Assembly: GCA_964251385.1 (NCBI GenBank)
Contig: CAXUJK010000002.1
Span: 372,001 to 436,000 of the forward strand
Length of the DNA: 64,000 bases
Direction of reading: 5' to 3'
Source: CADCVW01 sp964251385
GTDB lineage: Bacteria > Pseudomonadota > Alphaproteobacteria > Sphingomonadales > Sphingomonadaceae
Every line of letters begins with the position of its first letter. The first letter of the stretch is position 1. Below are positions 35,839-44,244 of the stretch, piece by piece. Position numbers and translations under genes: made by a program. A model generated the notes under the pieces. The model did not search any database, was not told the origin of the DNA, and worked only from the letters and a program-made list of their open reading frames with translations.

Positions 35839-35874
35839 CGCAGCACGCTATGACAGCAATCAGTCAACAGCGCG

Positions 35875-36258
35875 TTAGCCACCCTGCGCCCGCCAGTAAT
35901 CGAACGCGTTTCGCTGCACGCGCGCGATCAGCGCCGCGGCCTCCGGACCTTCCCATGCGCCTTCGTGCCCATGTTCGCGCGCGCCGCCGTTCACCCACCA
36001 GCCTTGCCCGGGCAGCCCGTCCGATTGGCGCACAACCAGCACCGCGAGTTCGGGCTCGCCCCGGGCGAGGCAATCCTCGTCGACGCGGTCGAGCACGCGG
36101 CACAGGCTGCGCATCTTGGGCCGCGAAAAGGCGTGGCCCAGATGCCCGAGCATCTCCGAGTAGGTCAGCGCGACGCCCGCGCGCGCGGCGGCGACGAGCA
36201 GGTCGCGAACGACGTCCGGGTCCGCGAGTGCGCCTACATGTTCGGGTTCGTCCTGCAT
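35875..36258 (-). CDS. Conserved protein, possible alkyltransferase-like fold
   Basis: 127 residues, no signal or TM. The order of motifs (VALTYSEMLGHLGHAFSRPKM, then LCRVLDRVDED, ELAVLVVR, SDGLPGQGWW) recalls the DNA-binding domain of alkylguanine alkyltransferases and ATL proteins (Y-x-x-L...G...P-x-x...V...G-x-PG), but the PCHR active site is absent. This is inference from pattern only. Similar proteins in sphingomonads are often labelled as ribose-phosphate pyrophosphokinase; I see no PRPP motif. It is divergent from rarD. Confidence 0.7.
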   Translation of the reverse strand: MQDEPEHVGALADPDVVRDLLVAAARAGVALTYSEMLGHLGHAFSRPKMRSLCRVLDRVDEDCLARGEPELAVLVVRQSDGLPGQGWWVNGGAREHGHEGAWEGPEAAALIARVQRNAFDYWRAQGG

Positions 36259-36299
36259 CGGGCTTTCGTTCGGGCACCGTCCGGCCTAGGCGGGCGGGC

Positions 36300-37232
36300 A
36301 TGGAGGGGGATCATAGCGGCACAGCGCAGGCGCGGGAAACCCGCGACGGGCTCGTCTACGGCGTCGCCGCCTACGTGATCTGGGGTTTGTTCCCGATCTA
36401 CCTCAAGGCGCTGGGGCCGGTCGGCGCGGGCGAGATCCTCGCGCAGCGGATCGTCTGGTCGCTCGTGCTCACCGCGTGCCTGATCGCGGTCACGCGGCGG
36501 TGGGCGGCGATCCGCGACGTGTTGCGCAAACCCCGTCTGCTCGCGCTGCTGTTCGCGACCGCGATGTTCATCACGGTCAACTGGCTCGTCTACATCCACG
36601 CGGTGGCAAGCGGGCAGATGCTTGCCGGAAGCCTCGGCTACTATCTCAACCCGCTGGTCAGCGTCATGCTGGGCGTCGTCGTCCTCAAGGAAAGACTTAG
36701 CCGCGCGCAGGCGGGTGCGCTCGTGCTGGCCCTCGCGGGAATCGCAGTGCTGGGGTTCAACGCGGGCGGTGCATTGTGGATCAGCCTGACGCTCGCGTTC
36801 AGCTTCGCGATCTACGGGTTACTGCGCAAGATGGCTCCGGTCGATCCGTTGAGCGGGCTGGCGATCGAATGCGCGTTCCTGGTGCCGGCCGCGGGCGCGT
36901 ACCTGCTCTGGATCGGCGCGCGTGGCGACGCCATCTTCGGAACCGACCGGACGACCGACCTGCTGCTGCTGGCGTCGGGCGTGATGACGGCGGTGCCGCT
37001 GCTGCTTTTCTCCGCGGCGGGCAAGCGCCTGCGCTACGCCACCGTCGGCATCCTCCAGTTCATCGCGCCCTCGCTCGTCTTCCTGCTCGCCGTCTTCGTG
37101 TACGGCGAGCCGCTGACCTGGGCGCACGTCGTCTGCTTCGCCGCGATCTGGATCGCTGTGTTCGTGTATGTCGCCGACGGCTTGAGCGGGCGCGTGCGGT
37201 GGCGCAGAATAGGTGGGGAGACGCGGACATGA
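36300..37232 (+). CDS. rarD: RarD-type EamA-family transporter
   Basis: 310 residues from ATG 36300. Ten hydrophobic segments. Typical RarD segments are GVAAYVIWGLFPIYLKAL at the start, QRIVWSLV, LGYYLNPLVSVMLGVVVLKERLS-type TM4 and GILQFIAPSLVFLLAVF near the C-terminus. Named after chloramphenicol sensitivity; a drug/metabolite exporter with uncertain substrate. The 3' end overlaps the next gene by 4 bases (ATGA). Confidence 0.9.
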   Translation: MEGDHSGTAQARETRDGLVYGVAAYVIWGLFPIYLKALGPVGAGEILAQRIVWSLVLTACLIAVTRRWAAIRDVLRKPRLLALLFATAMFITVNWLVYIHAVASGQMLAGSLGYYLNPLVSVMLGVVVLKERLSRAQAGALVLALAGIAVLGFNAGGALWISLTLAFSFAIYGLLRKMAPVDPLSGLAIECAFLVPAAGAYLLWIGARGDAIFGTDRTTDLLLLASGVMTAVPLLLFSAAGKRLRYATVGILQFIAPSLVFLLAVFVYGEPLTWAHVVCFAAIWIAVFVYVADGLSGRVRWRRIGGETRT

Positions 37233-37630
37233 AGACGGTAACGGCGTTGGCGATGATTGGCGCGCTGGGCGGATGCGGCGGCGCGGCGGAACCGCCGCCC
37301 GTGAACATGGCGGCGGAGGCGACCACGATCCGCAACGAATATCACGAACGCATAAGCGCGCTCGATGATCTGCAACGCGGAGCCGCGCTGCGCCGCGCGA
37401 TCCGCGCGAGCGGCGAAAGCTGCGACCGGGTCGAGGCGTCCGGCTTCCAGCAGGACTACGAGAACCTAAAGATGTGGACGGCCAAGTGCCAGTCGACCAG
37501 CTACGCCGTGTTCCTGGCCGCGACGGGAGACGTGCAGGTGCGTCCGTGCATGCAGACGGCCGAACTCAAGCTGCCGGCATGCCGCGAACTCGCGGATGCG
37601 GTCGTTCCCTCAACCAAGACGAAAAGCTGA
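37229..37630 (+). CDS. Small lipoprotein of unknown function
   Basis: 133 residues. Lipobox LGGC (Cys16), then a mature region with four cysteines (ESCDRV, AKCQST, RPCMQT, PACREL) that could form two disulfides. It starts within the rarD stop (ATGA), so it is translationally coupled. No family recognised. Confidence 0.75.
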   Translation: MKTVTALAMIGALGGCGGAAEPPPVNMAAEATTIRNEYHERISALDDLQRGAALRRAIRASGESCDRVEASGFQQDYENLKMWTAKCQSTSYAVFLAATGDVQVRPCMQTAELKLPACRELADAVVPSTKTKS

Positions 37631-37632
37631 CG

Positions 37633-37866
37633 CTAAGCCGCTTCGCCGGACATGACCTCGCCGGGTTCGGCTGCGGGCGCACCGTTCTTGCGGGCCGCGT
37701 CGCAAAGGGCGCGCAGCTGGCGGCTGATCGACGGTCCGGACAGATGCGCTTCAACCGAGTCGCACCGTTCCTTCTTCAACCGCATCCGTATTTCGCCGAC
37801 CGAAACGCACTCGCCCGACCGCGCCAGCGCGAACGCGCGTTCCAATGTACCCTGTTCCCTATTCAT
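37633..37866 (-). CDS. Small protein of unknown function (winged-helix-like pattern)
   Basis: 77 residues from ATG 37866; a GTG at 37938 would add 24 residues that look less conserved. The segment TLERAFALARSGECVSVGEIRMRLKKE then HLSGPSISRQLRALC fits a helix-turn-helix layout. It lacks a signal peptide. Function unknown; the start is uncertain. Confidence 0.6.
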   Translation of the reverse strand: MNREQGTLERAFALARSGECVSVGEIRMRLKKERCDSVEAHLSGPSISRQLRALCDAARKNGAPAAEPGEVMSGEAA

Positions 37867-38058
37867 TACGGCTGTGTAGCGGATCGGTGCGCCGTTGGCC
37901 AATAACAGACGATAGGAACGCTCGTCCTTCGATTGCACGGCACGTAAGCCGTTTGCAATAAAAGATGCTGCACTGCAGCAAGAGGCGGTCTACGGATGAT
38001 GCTCCGGTCGGATTGCGGGCCCGGTCCGGGTAAAAGCGAGCCGCCAAGGAGTTACATC

Positions 38059-39168
38059 ATGCGTTTGCGCAACATCACCAAGCGGCTGGCTAAGGTGCCG
38101 GACATCGTCACGGGCCTGGCGCATGCGGGTGCGTCGCGCCTGCGGCCGCTGAAGGCGCTCGCGGATAATCCCGGCGGGCTCGACGCGTTCATCCATGTTC
38201 CCGCCGACGCGGCGGAGCCGATGCCGCTCGTGGTGGTGCTGCACGGGTGCACGCAGGACGCGGCGGGGTACGACGTGGGGTCGGGCTGGTCGGACCTGGC
38301 CGATGCGCACGGTTTCGCGCTGCTGTTCCCGCAGCAGGTGCGGCGGAACAATCCGAACGGGTGCTTCAACTGGTTCCAAACGGCCGATGTCACGCGAGGC
38401 CGGGGTGAGGCGGCGTCGATCCATGCTATGATCGACGCGGTGCGCGCGGATCATGCGATCGACGAGACACGCATCTTCGTAACCGGGCTCTCGGCGGGCG
38501 GCGCGATGGCGGGGGCGATGCTCGCGACCTACCCCGAAACGTTCGCCGGCGGCGCGATCATCGCGGGGCTACCCTACGGCGCGGCGTCGGGCGTTGGCGA
38601 GGCGTTCGCCGCGATGAACGGGCAAGCACTCGAGACCGATCCCGCAACTCTCGGCGACAAGGTCCGCGCCGCGGCACCCCTTCCGCCGCGCTGGCCGCGC
38701 GTGTCGGTGTGGCACGGCACCGCCGATCAGACGGTGGCGAGCGTCAACGCGGACGCGGTCGCCGCGCAGTGGGCGGATGTGCACGGGGTCGGCACGGCGG
38801 ACGTGAGCGACAGCGTCGACGGCTTTCCGCGCAAGGCGTGGACGTCGGGTGACGGCACGGTGCTCGTGGAGCAACATGCGATCACGGGGATGGGGCACGG
38901 CACGCCGTTGAAGCCGGGGCGTGGCGAGGGCCGTTCGGGGGCGGCGCGCGCGTACATGCTGGACGTCGGGATCAGCTCGACCGACCACATCGCCGCCTTC
39001 TTCGGGATTGCGGGTTCGGCGAAGCAGATCGGACGCGTAGCGGCGGAGCCGGCACCGGTCGTAGCGAGAGCGCGTCCGGAAACCAAGACGAAGCCGGCGC
39101 GATCCGCGGTGTCCGGGCCGCAGAAGGTCATCGAGGACGCGCTGCGGGCGGCGGGGCTGATGCGCTGA
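38059..39168 (+). CDS. PHB depolymerase-family esterase
   Basis: 369 residues from ATG 38059, chosen for the AAGGAG 6 bases upstream; a frame extension to 37996 lacks one. An alpha/beta hydrolase of the feruloyl esterase/PHB depolymerase family: oxyanion segment VVLHGCTQ (59-66), nucleophile GLSAGG with Ser145, and a late His in ITGMGHGTPL. No clear Sec signal is seen; the basic start (MRLRNITKRLAKVP) suggests a cytoplasmic enzyme on PHB or polyesters. Whether it acts on PHB is inference. Confidence 0.85.
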   Translation: MRLRNITKRLAKVPDIVTGLAHAGASRLRPLKALADNPGGLDAFIHVPADAAEPMPLVVVLHGCTQDAAGYDVGSGWSDLADAHGFALLFPQQVRRNNPNGCFNWFQTADVTRGRGEAASIHAMIDAVRADHAIDETRIFVTGLSAGGAMAGAMLATYPETFAGGAIIAGLPYGAASGVGEAFAAMNGQALETDPATLGDKVRAAAPLPPRWPRVSVWHGTADQTVASVNADAVAAQWADVHGVGTADVSDSVDGFPRKAWTSGDGTVLVEQHAITGMGHGTPLKPGRGEGRSGAARAYMLDVGISSTDHIAAFFGIAGSAKQIGRVAAEPAPVVARARPETKTKPARSAVSGPQKVIEDALRAAGLMR

Positions 39169-39534
39169 TCAGCCGGCCGGGCAGGGGTACTTCTTGCGCA
39201 CCAGCTCCGCGAACCCGTCCTTGACGGTCATGTTACGGCGGGCGGGCGCGATGCCGCGGAAATGGGCGAGCACCTCGGCATTGCCCATCGAGATCTTGGG
39301 CGGGATGCAGGTTTCGGGCTTGCGCCCGGCCCTTTCCGCCGCGGCGCGCTCGACGCGGAGCGCCTGAGCCGACTGCCTGATCTCGCCCGTCAGGAGCTTC
39401 AGGTCGCTCGAGAACAGCGCCATCGGGCCCTTCTTTTCCAGGGCGTTCGCCTTGGTCAGGAAGGTGGAGACGGGCATCGCCGAGGCGAGAGCTGGAGCGG
39501 CGATCAAGATGAAAGCCAGGCCAGATTTGATCAT
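39169..39534 (-). CDS. Small exported protein of unknown function
   Basis: 121 residues from ATG 39534, with signal peptide MIKSGLAFILIAAPALASAM. The mature part has FLTKANALEKKGPMALFSSDLKLL and ends KKYPCPAG; two cysteines (ETCIPP and YPCPAG) suggest a disulfide. Family not recognised. The start at 39576 adds a tail without a signal and is less likely. It is convergent with the esterase gene. Confidence 0.75.
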   Translation of the reverse strand: MIKSGLAFILIAAPALASAMPVSTFLTKANALEKKGPMALFSSDLKLLTGEIRQSAQALRVERAAAERAGRKPETCIPPKISMGNAEVLAHFRGIAPARRNMTVKDGFAELVRKKYPCPAG

Positions 39535-39609
39535 GAAAGGCTCCACACAAACGAAAACGACTCCAGGTCTCATCAACCCGGGGGTCGCTTTTCGTGCATG
39601 AACCGAAGC

Positions 39610-41577
39610 TTACGCGCCTGCGGGAGCGGGTCCGCCGAAGCCGGTCGGGCGACGGCTCTTGGGGATCGACGATCCGGTCGCGGCCAGGCTCGGCTTGCGC
39701 GCGGCGTCGCCCTCACGGTCGATGTCGCCGCCTTCCATGATGGTCTTCAGCTCCTCGCCGTTGAGCGTCTCGTACTCGAGCAGCGCCTCGGCGACACGGT
39801 GGAGCTGGTCGACATGTTCGGTCAGGACCTGCTTGGCCCGGGTGTGCCCGTCCTCGACGATGCGGCGGATTTCCTTGTCGATCAGCTGCGCCGTCTCGTT
39901 CGACATGACGCGGGCGCGGTTGACGTTGTAGCCGAGGAAGACTTCCTCGTCGGCCTCGGCATATTGCAGAGGGCCGAGTTCGTCGGACATGCCCCAACGC
40001 GTGACCATGTCGCGGGCGAGGCCCGTCGCGTACTGGATGTCCGAAGACGCCCCCGACGACACCTTGTCGTACCCGAAGATGACTTCCTCTGCGACGCGGC
40101 CGCCCATCGATACGGCGAGGTTCGCGTACATCTTGTCGCGATGGTACGAGTAGTTGTCGCGTTCGGGCAGGCGCATGACCATGCCGAGCGCGCGGCCGCG
40201 CGGAATGATAGTCGCCTTGTGGATCGGATCGGAGGCGGGCTCGTGCAGCGCGATGACCGCGTGACCGGCCTCGTGGTACGCGGTCATCTTCTTCTCGTCC
40301 TCGGTCATGACCATCGACCGGCGTTCGGCACCCATCATGACCTTGTCCTTGGCTTCCTCGAACTCGGACATCGCGACAAGGCGCTTGCCCTTCCGCGCGG
40401 CGAGCAACGCGGCTTCGTTGACGAGGTTGGCCAAGTCCGCGCCCGAGAAGCCGGGCGTTCCGCGCGCGATCGTGCGGCCGACGACGTCGGGGGCGAGCGG
40501 CACCTTCTTCATGTGCACGTCGAGGATCTTCTCGCGGCCTTCGATGTCGGGGCGGGGGACGACGACCTGGCGGTCGAAACGGCCTGGCCGCAACAGCGCG
40601 GGGTCGAGCACGTCGGGCCGGTTGGTGGCCGCGATGATGATGATGCCTTCGTTTGCCTCGAAGCCGTCCATCTCGACGAGCAGCTGGTTCAAGGTCTGCT
40701 CGCGTTCGTCGTTGCCGTTGCCCAGGCCCGCGCCGCGATGGCGGCCGACCGCGTCGATCTCGTCGATGAAGACGATGCACGGCGCGTTCTTCTTGGCCTG
40801 TTCGAACATGTCGCGCACCCGGCTCGCGCCGACGCCCACGAACATCTCGACGAAGTCCGAACCCGAAATGGTGAAGAAGGGCACGTTGGCCTCGCCCGCG
40901 ATGGCGCGCGCCAACAACGTCTTGCCGGTGCCGGGCGAGCCGACGAGCAGCGCCCCCTTGGGGATCTTGCCGCCGAGCTTGGAGAAGCGCGTCGGGTCTT
41001 TTAGGAACTCGACGATTTCTTCCAGATCCTCGCGCGCCTCGTCGATGCCCGCGACATCGGCGAACGTGACCTTGCCGGACTTTTCCGTCAGCAGCTTGGC
41101 CTTGGACTTGCCGAACCCCATCGCGCCGGAGCCCGCGTTCTTCTGCATCTGGCGCAGCACGAAGAAGGCGATGCCGAGGATGAGGAGAAAGGGGAGAGAC
41201 TGGTAGAGCAGGATCAGCCAGAAGGACGGCTGCTCTTCGGGCGCGACGTCGAACTTGACGCCTTTTTCGAGCAGGCGTTCGGACAAACGCTGGTCGCCCG
41301 CGCTGTTGACCTTGAATGCCGTGTCGTTGGACAATTTCCCGCGGATGACGCCGCTGCCGCCCATCGGCAGGACGACTTCCTGCACGCTGCCTTCGTCGAC
41401 CTTACCGAGGAAATCCGAATAGCCGATCGTCGTCGCGCCGCGATCGCGCGTGTTGCCGCCGATGACCTGCGCGAACAGGAGCAGGCCGAACAGGATACCG
41501 GCCCAGATGAGCAGGCTTTTCATCCAGGGAGCCTGTTGCTTTGGGCCACCGGTGTTGGGCGTCTTGTCGTCGGGCAT
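39610..41577 (-). CDS. ftsH: ATP-dependent zinc metalloprotease FtsH
   Basis: 655 residues. TM1 (about 20-38) and TM2 (about 119-141) anchor the AAA+ domain in the inner membrane: Walker A GSPGTGKT (213-220), Walker B FIDEID (270-275), the SRH and zinc site HEAGH (435-439). It degrades unfolded membrane and some cytosolic proteins. It is the last gene of the conserved cpoB-tilS-ftsH set. An unusual inverted repeat lies about 135 bases upstream of its start. Confidence 0.97.
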   Translation of the reverse strand: MPDDKTPNTGGPKQQAPWMKSLLIWAGILFGLLLFAQVIGGNTRDRGATTIGYSDFLGKVDEGSVQEVVLPMGGSGVIRGKLSNDTAFKVNSAGDQRLSERLLEKGVKFDVAPEEQPSFWLILLYQSLPFLLILGIAFFVLRQMQKNAGSGAMGFGKSKAKLLTEKSGKVTFADVAGIDEAREDLEEIVEFLKDPTRFSKLGGKIPKGALLVGSPGTGKTLLARAIAGEANVPFFTISGSDFVEMFVGVGASRVRDMFEQAKKNAPCIVFIDEIDAVGRHRGAGLGNGNDEREQTLNQLLVEMDGFEANEGIIIIAATNRPDVLDPALLRPGRFDRQVVVPRPDIEGREKILDVHMKKVPLAPDVVGRTIARGTPGFSGADLANLVNEAALLAARKGKRLVAMSEFEEAKDKVMMGAERRSMVMTEDEKKMTAYHEAGHAVIALHEPASDPIHKATIIPRGRALGMVMRLPERDNYSYHRDKMYANLAVSMGGRVAEEVIFGYDKVSSGASSDIQYATGLARDMVTRWGMSDELGPLQYAEADEEVFLGYNVNRARVMSNETAQLIDKEIRRIVEDGHTRAKQVLTEHVDQLHRVAEALLEYETLNGEELKTIMEGGDIDREGDAARKPSLAATGSSIPKSRRPTGFGGPAPAGA

Positions 41578-41888
41578 TCGGGTCTCGCTTTCGTCCCAAA
41601 CAAGATAAGCGTTCGTCGCGCGGACACAATCGTCCCGAAGGCGTGAATATCAGGTGAGCGCTTGGGAGTTTGCGCGGTCGGCCAATACCGAACCTTGACG
41701 CGTGACGATCGCGGAAACTGACGATGTTGCGGCGTTCGCGCCGGGCATCCGGTCAGTTTAGTCAGTTTCCGTGAGAATAGCGCGGCAAGGCGGCGGATGC
41801 GTCCGGGCAGCGGTGGGGCGGGGCATGTTACATGGCCGCCGGATAGCATATGGCGACCCGTGTAGGAAAACGCTTGAGCGGCGTCGCC
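41578..41888. other. Intergenic stretch of about 310 bp upstream of ftsH
   Basis: No gene is supported. The stretch should contain the ftsH promoter. It holds the 41712-41771 inverted repeat but I cannot place a clear sigma-32 or housekeeping promoter. Confidence 0.5.
41712..41771 (-). promoter_or_regulatory. Perfect 11-bp inverted repeat with an extra half-site upstream of ftsH
   Basis: CGGAAACTGAC (41712-41722) and GTCAGTTTCCG (41761-41771) are perfect complements. A third copy of the core, GTCAGTTT, sits at 41752-41759 directly beside the right arm. Triple presence of an 8-mer suggests an operator or a structured leader in the ftsH mRNA; the arms could also pair as a hairpin with a 38-base loop. 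Confidence 0.45.
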
Positions 41889-42197
41889 CTACTCGCCTGC
41901 GCGTGCCTCGAGATAGCGCCGGGCGGCCGCGGCCTCGGCACATTGCCGGCGATCGGCACGGCAAGCGCGCTCCATGGCTTCGACGACGACGCGCTGCGCC
42001 TCTAGGACGTGCGGGTCGGTGCGGATCGTGGCGGAGTAGGGGTTGCGCATCGGCGTGCGGGGCGCAGGCGCGCGTGTCGGCGCGGCCTTCGCCGCAGGGT
42101 CGGAGCGAAGGGTGCCCGCGACCCAGAGACCGGCGGGAAACATGACCGCGGCCGTGGCGACGATCGCGCAGCCGAGCGGGAGGCGCGGTCTGCTCAC
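41889..42197 (-). CDS. Small membrane-anchored protein
   Basis: 102 residues from GTG 42197, which overlaps the tilS stop (GTGA). One TM (about 8-28; GCAIVATAAVMFPAGLWVAG), then an Ala/Pro-rich linker and a helical end with AMERACRADRRQCAEAAAARRYLEARAGE-like composition. An open frame reaches further upstream over tilS but is spurious. Function unknown. Confidence 0.65.
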   Translation of the reverse strand: MSRPRLPLGCAIVATAAVMFPAGLWVAGTLRSDPAAKAAPTRAPAPRTPMRNPYSATIRTDPHVLEAQRVVVEAMERACRADRRQCAEAAAARRYLEARAGE

Positions 42198-43171
42198 GAC
42201 GGGGCGCGTCGCGGCCGTGCGGCTTCGAAACGCCACACACGGCCGCCGACGCATTTGACGCGCGCGAGCGTCGCGGTCCGACCTGCGTCCAGCAGATCGA
42301 GCAGGCGGCCTGCGCCGCCGCGGCGCCAATCGGCGACAAGGCCATGTTCGCGACGGACTTCGTCGATCGCGCGCAGGACGAGGCGGCGGCGCAGTTCGCG
42401 TGGCAGATCGGCGACGTCGAGCGAACGGGTCCCGTGCACCCGGTCTCGGCTGCGCATGTCCCATTCGGACGCAGCAGCCCAGCCAAGCGAGTCCTCGCAT
42501 TGCGCCAAATGCGACGCCGACTCGGCGAGCCGGGCCGGGTCGAGCAAAGCTGTGCGTGCCAGAACATCCCGGAAGTGCGTGCGATCGTGATCGGGCGACC
42601 GGTTCGACGGATCATCGACTGGAACGATGCCGGCTTCATCGACGATCGTGCGGAGCGTCGCGCGCGTCCAGCCGAGCACGGGGCGGATGATCTCGATCGC
42701 GGCTTCGCTTCGGCGCGCGCGGATCGATGCGAGGCCGGGCAGGCCGGACCCGCGCGCGATCCGCATGAGCAGCGTTTCGGCCTGATCGTCGCGGTGGTGC
42801 CCGGTCGCGAGCCAGCGGCAGTCGGTCGCGGCCGCGTGGTCGGCGAGCAGCCGGTAACGCAGGGTGCGGGCTTGTGCCTGAAGGCTGCCGGTGCGCGGAG
42901 CATCAGCGCCCGTCAGCGTTTGGTGGGGGATGCATCGGGCGGCGCAGAGTTCGGCGACGAAGCGGGCTTCGTCCCTGGCAGCGATGCGCAGACCGTGATT
43001 CACGGTGGCGGCGCGGACCTGGGCACCGTAAGCGGCGTGGGCGAGCAGCAGGAGGGCGAGGCTGTCGGGGCCTCCCGAGACGGCGACGAGAAGCCGGTCG
43101 GTGTCGAGTGGCCGCCCGACCAGCGCGTCCATGTCGCGACGGAAGCTAGCAACAAGATCGGTGGCGGGCAC
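42194..43171 (-). CDS. tilS: tRNA(Ile)-lysidine synthase
   Basis: 325 residues from GTG 43171; ATG 43132 is an alternative, and the open frame further upstream runs into a dispersed repeat. It attaches lysine to C34 of tRNA-Ile(CAU), changing its codon from AUG to AUA. N-type ATP pyrophosphatase P-loop SGGPDS (32-37), and the GHHRDDQAETLLMRIARGSG motif are intact. It lacks the long C-terminal TilS_C domain of E. coli, as in many Alphaproteobacteria. Confidence 0.9.
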   Translation of the reverse strand: MPATDLVASFRRDMDALVGRPLDTDRLLVAVSGGPDSLALLLLAHAAYGAQVRAATVNHGLRIAARDEARFVAELCAARCIPHQTLTGADAPRTGSLQAQARTLRYRLLADHAAATDCRWLATGHHRDDQAETLLMRIARGSGLPGLASIRARRSEAAIEIIRPVLGWTRATLRTIVDEAGIVPVDDPSNRSPDHDRTHFRDVLARTALLDPARLAESASHLAQCEDSLGWAAASEWDMRSRDRVHGTRSLDVADLPRELRRRLVLRAIDEVRREHGLVADWRRGGAGRLLDLLDAGRTATLARVKCVGGRVWRFEAARPRRAPS

Positions 43172-43200
43172 GAACCCGTTTAACGCGATTTGGGAGCCGC

Positions 43201-43311
43201 CGTCATCCCGGCGGAGGCCGGATCTCAGGGGTGCCGAGCGGCCGGTCGTCGAACCTCTCTGAGATTCCGGCCCTTCGACTTCGCTCAGGAGAGCCATGCG
43301 CCGGGACGACG
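43201..43311. repeat. Dispersed repeat family A, copy 4, with a family B piece nested inside
   Basis: Starts CGTCATCCCGGCGGAGGCC, then an inverted arm beginning CTGAGATTCCGGC. Inside the second arm, CCTTCGACTTCGCTCAGGA (a family B fragment) interrupts the palindrome before the closing GCGCCGGGACGACG (to 43311). It separates tilS and cpoB and may weaken or modulate read-through between them. Confidence 0.75.
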
Positions 43312-43316
43312 TGGGG

Positions 43317-44165
43317 TCACGCCCGACACTTGGCCGTCTTGCGCGCCGCGGGCAGGTTCGTCTTCAGGAAATCGCGCATCGAGCTGCCGTAGACGTCGTT
43401 GAGTTCGTCGTAGACCTTGCACGCCTGTTCGGGCTTGTTGAGCTTCATCAGCGCCTGACCGAGATAATAGAGGCTGTCGGCGGCGCGCTCGCCCTGGGGC
43501 AGTTCCTGGTAGTTGGCCAGAAAGGCTTCGGCGGCGGTCGCGGGCTTGTTGTCGTCGAGATAGGTGCGGCCCAGAAGGTTGCGGGCCCAGCTCGCGCGGC
43601 GGTGCTTGGCGTAGGTCTTCGCGGTCGATTGCAGCGTCGTGGCCGCCTCGTCGTAACGCTTGGCCTCCCACAGGCGAAAGCCGGCGAGATACGCGTTCTC
43701 CGCCGGGTCGGTGGAGGGCGGGTCGGGTTCGTTGACGGGCGCTGTGGGCTGGGTTTCGGGGGGCGGCTGTTCGGCCGCGACGGCGGGAGTCGGAGCAGGC
43801 ACGGGCGGCAGCGCGACGGGCGCGGCCGAGGCGGCCGCCATGCGGTCGAGGCGGGTGTCGAGCACGCGGATCGCGTTGCTGTTCTCCTCGACCTGCCCGG
43901 TAATCTGCTGGAGCTGACGTTCGAGCGCGTCGACGCGGGCGGCCAAATCGGACATCGCGCCGCCGCTCGGCGCGGCAGCGGCGACGGGGACCTGCACGTC
44001 GGCCTGCGCGAGCTGGGGCGCCCCCGGCTGGAACACGCGGCGCTGGACCGAGCGCATCTGCGCCTCGAGCGTGCCGACGCGCGTTTCCACCGCGGTACGC
44101 TGCTGCGCCGCGACAGGGGGCGCGGCGATGACGAGGAGGGACGCGGCGATGGCGGTGACACGCAT
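43317..44165 (-). CDS. cpoB: CpoB/YbgF-type Tol-Pal system protein
   Basis: 282 residues. Signal peptide MRVTAIAASLLVIAAPPVAA, then a coiled-coil trimerisation region (about 22-110; RVDALERQLQQITGQVEE), a Pro/Ala-rich linker (about 115-155) and three TPRs (about 158-275; YLAGFRLWEAKRYDEAA). It coordinates peptidoglycan synthesis with outer membrane constriction via Tol-Pal and PBP1B. The position before tilS-ftsH is as in relatives; tol-pal genes themselves are not in the window. Confidence 0.9.
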   Translation of the reverse strand: MRVTAIAASLLVIAAPPVAAQQRTAVETRVGTLEAQMRSVQRRVFQPGAPQLAQADVQVPVAAAAPSGGAMSDLAARVDALERQLQQITGQVEENSNAIRVLDTRLDRMAAASAAPVALPPVPAPTPAVAAEQPPPETQPTAPVNEPDPPSTDPAENAYLAGFRLWEAKRYDEAATTLQSTAKTYAKHRRASWARNLLGRTYLDDNKPATAAEAFLANYQELPQGERAADSLYYLGQALMKLNKPEQACKVYDELNDVYGSSMRDFLKTNLPAARKTAKCRA

Positions 44166-44244
44166 GAACTCGGCTCCGGTGAACTTGCGCGGAGGTTACG
44201 TCGCGCTAGCTTACCGCGCGATTAAGCCCGTCACGGTGCCGGCG

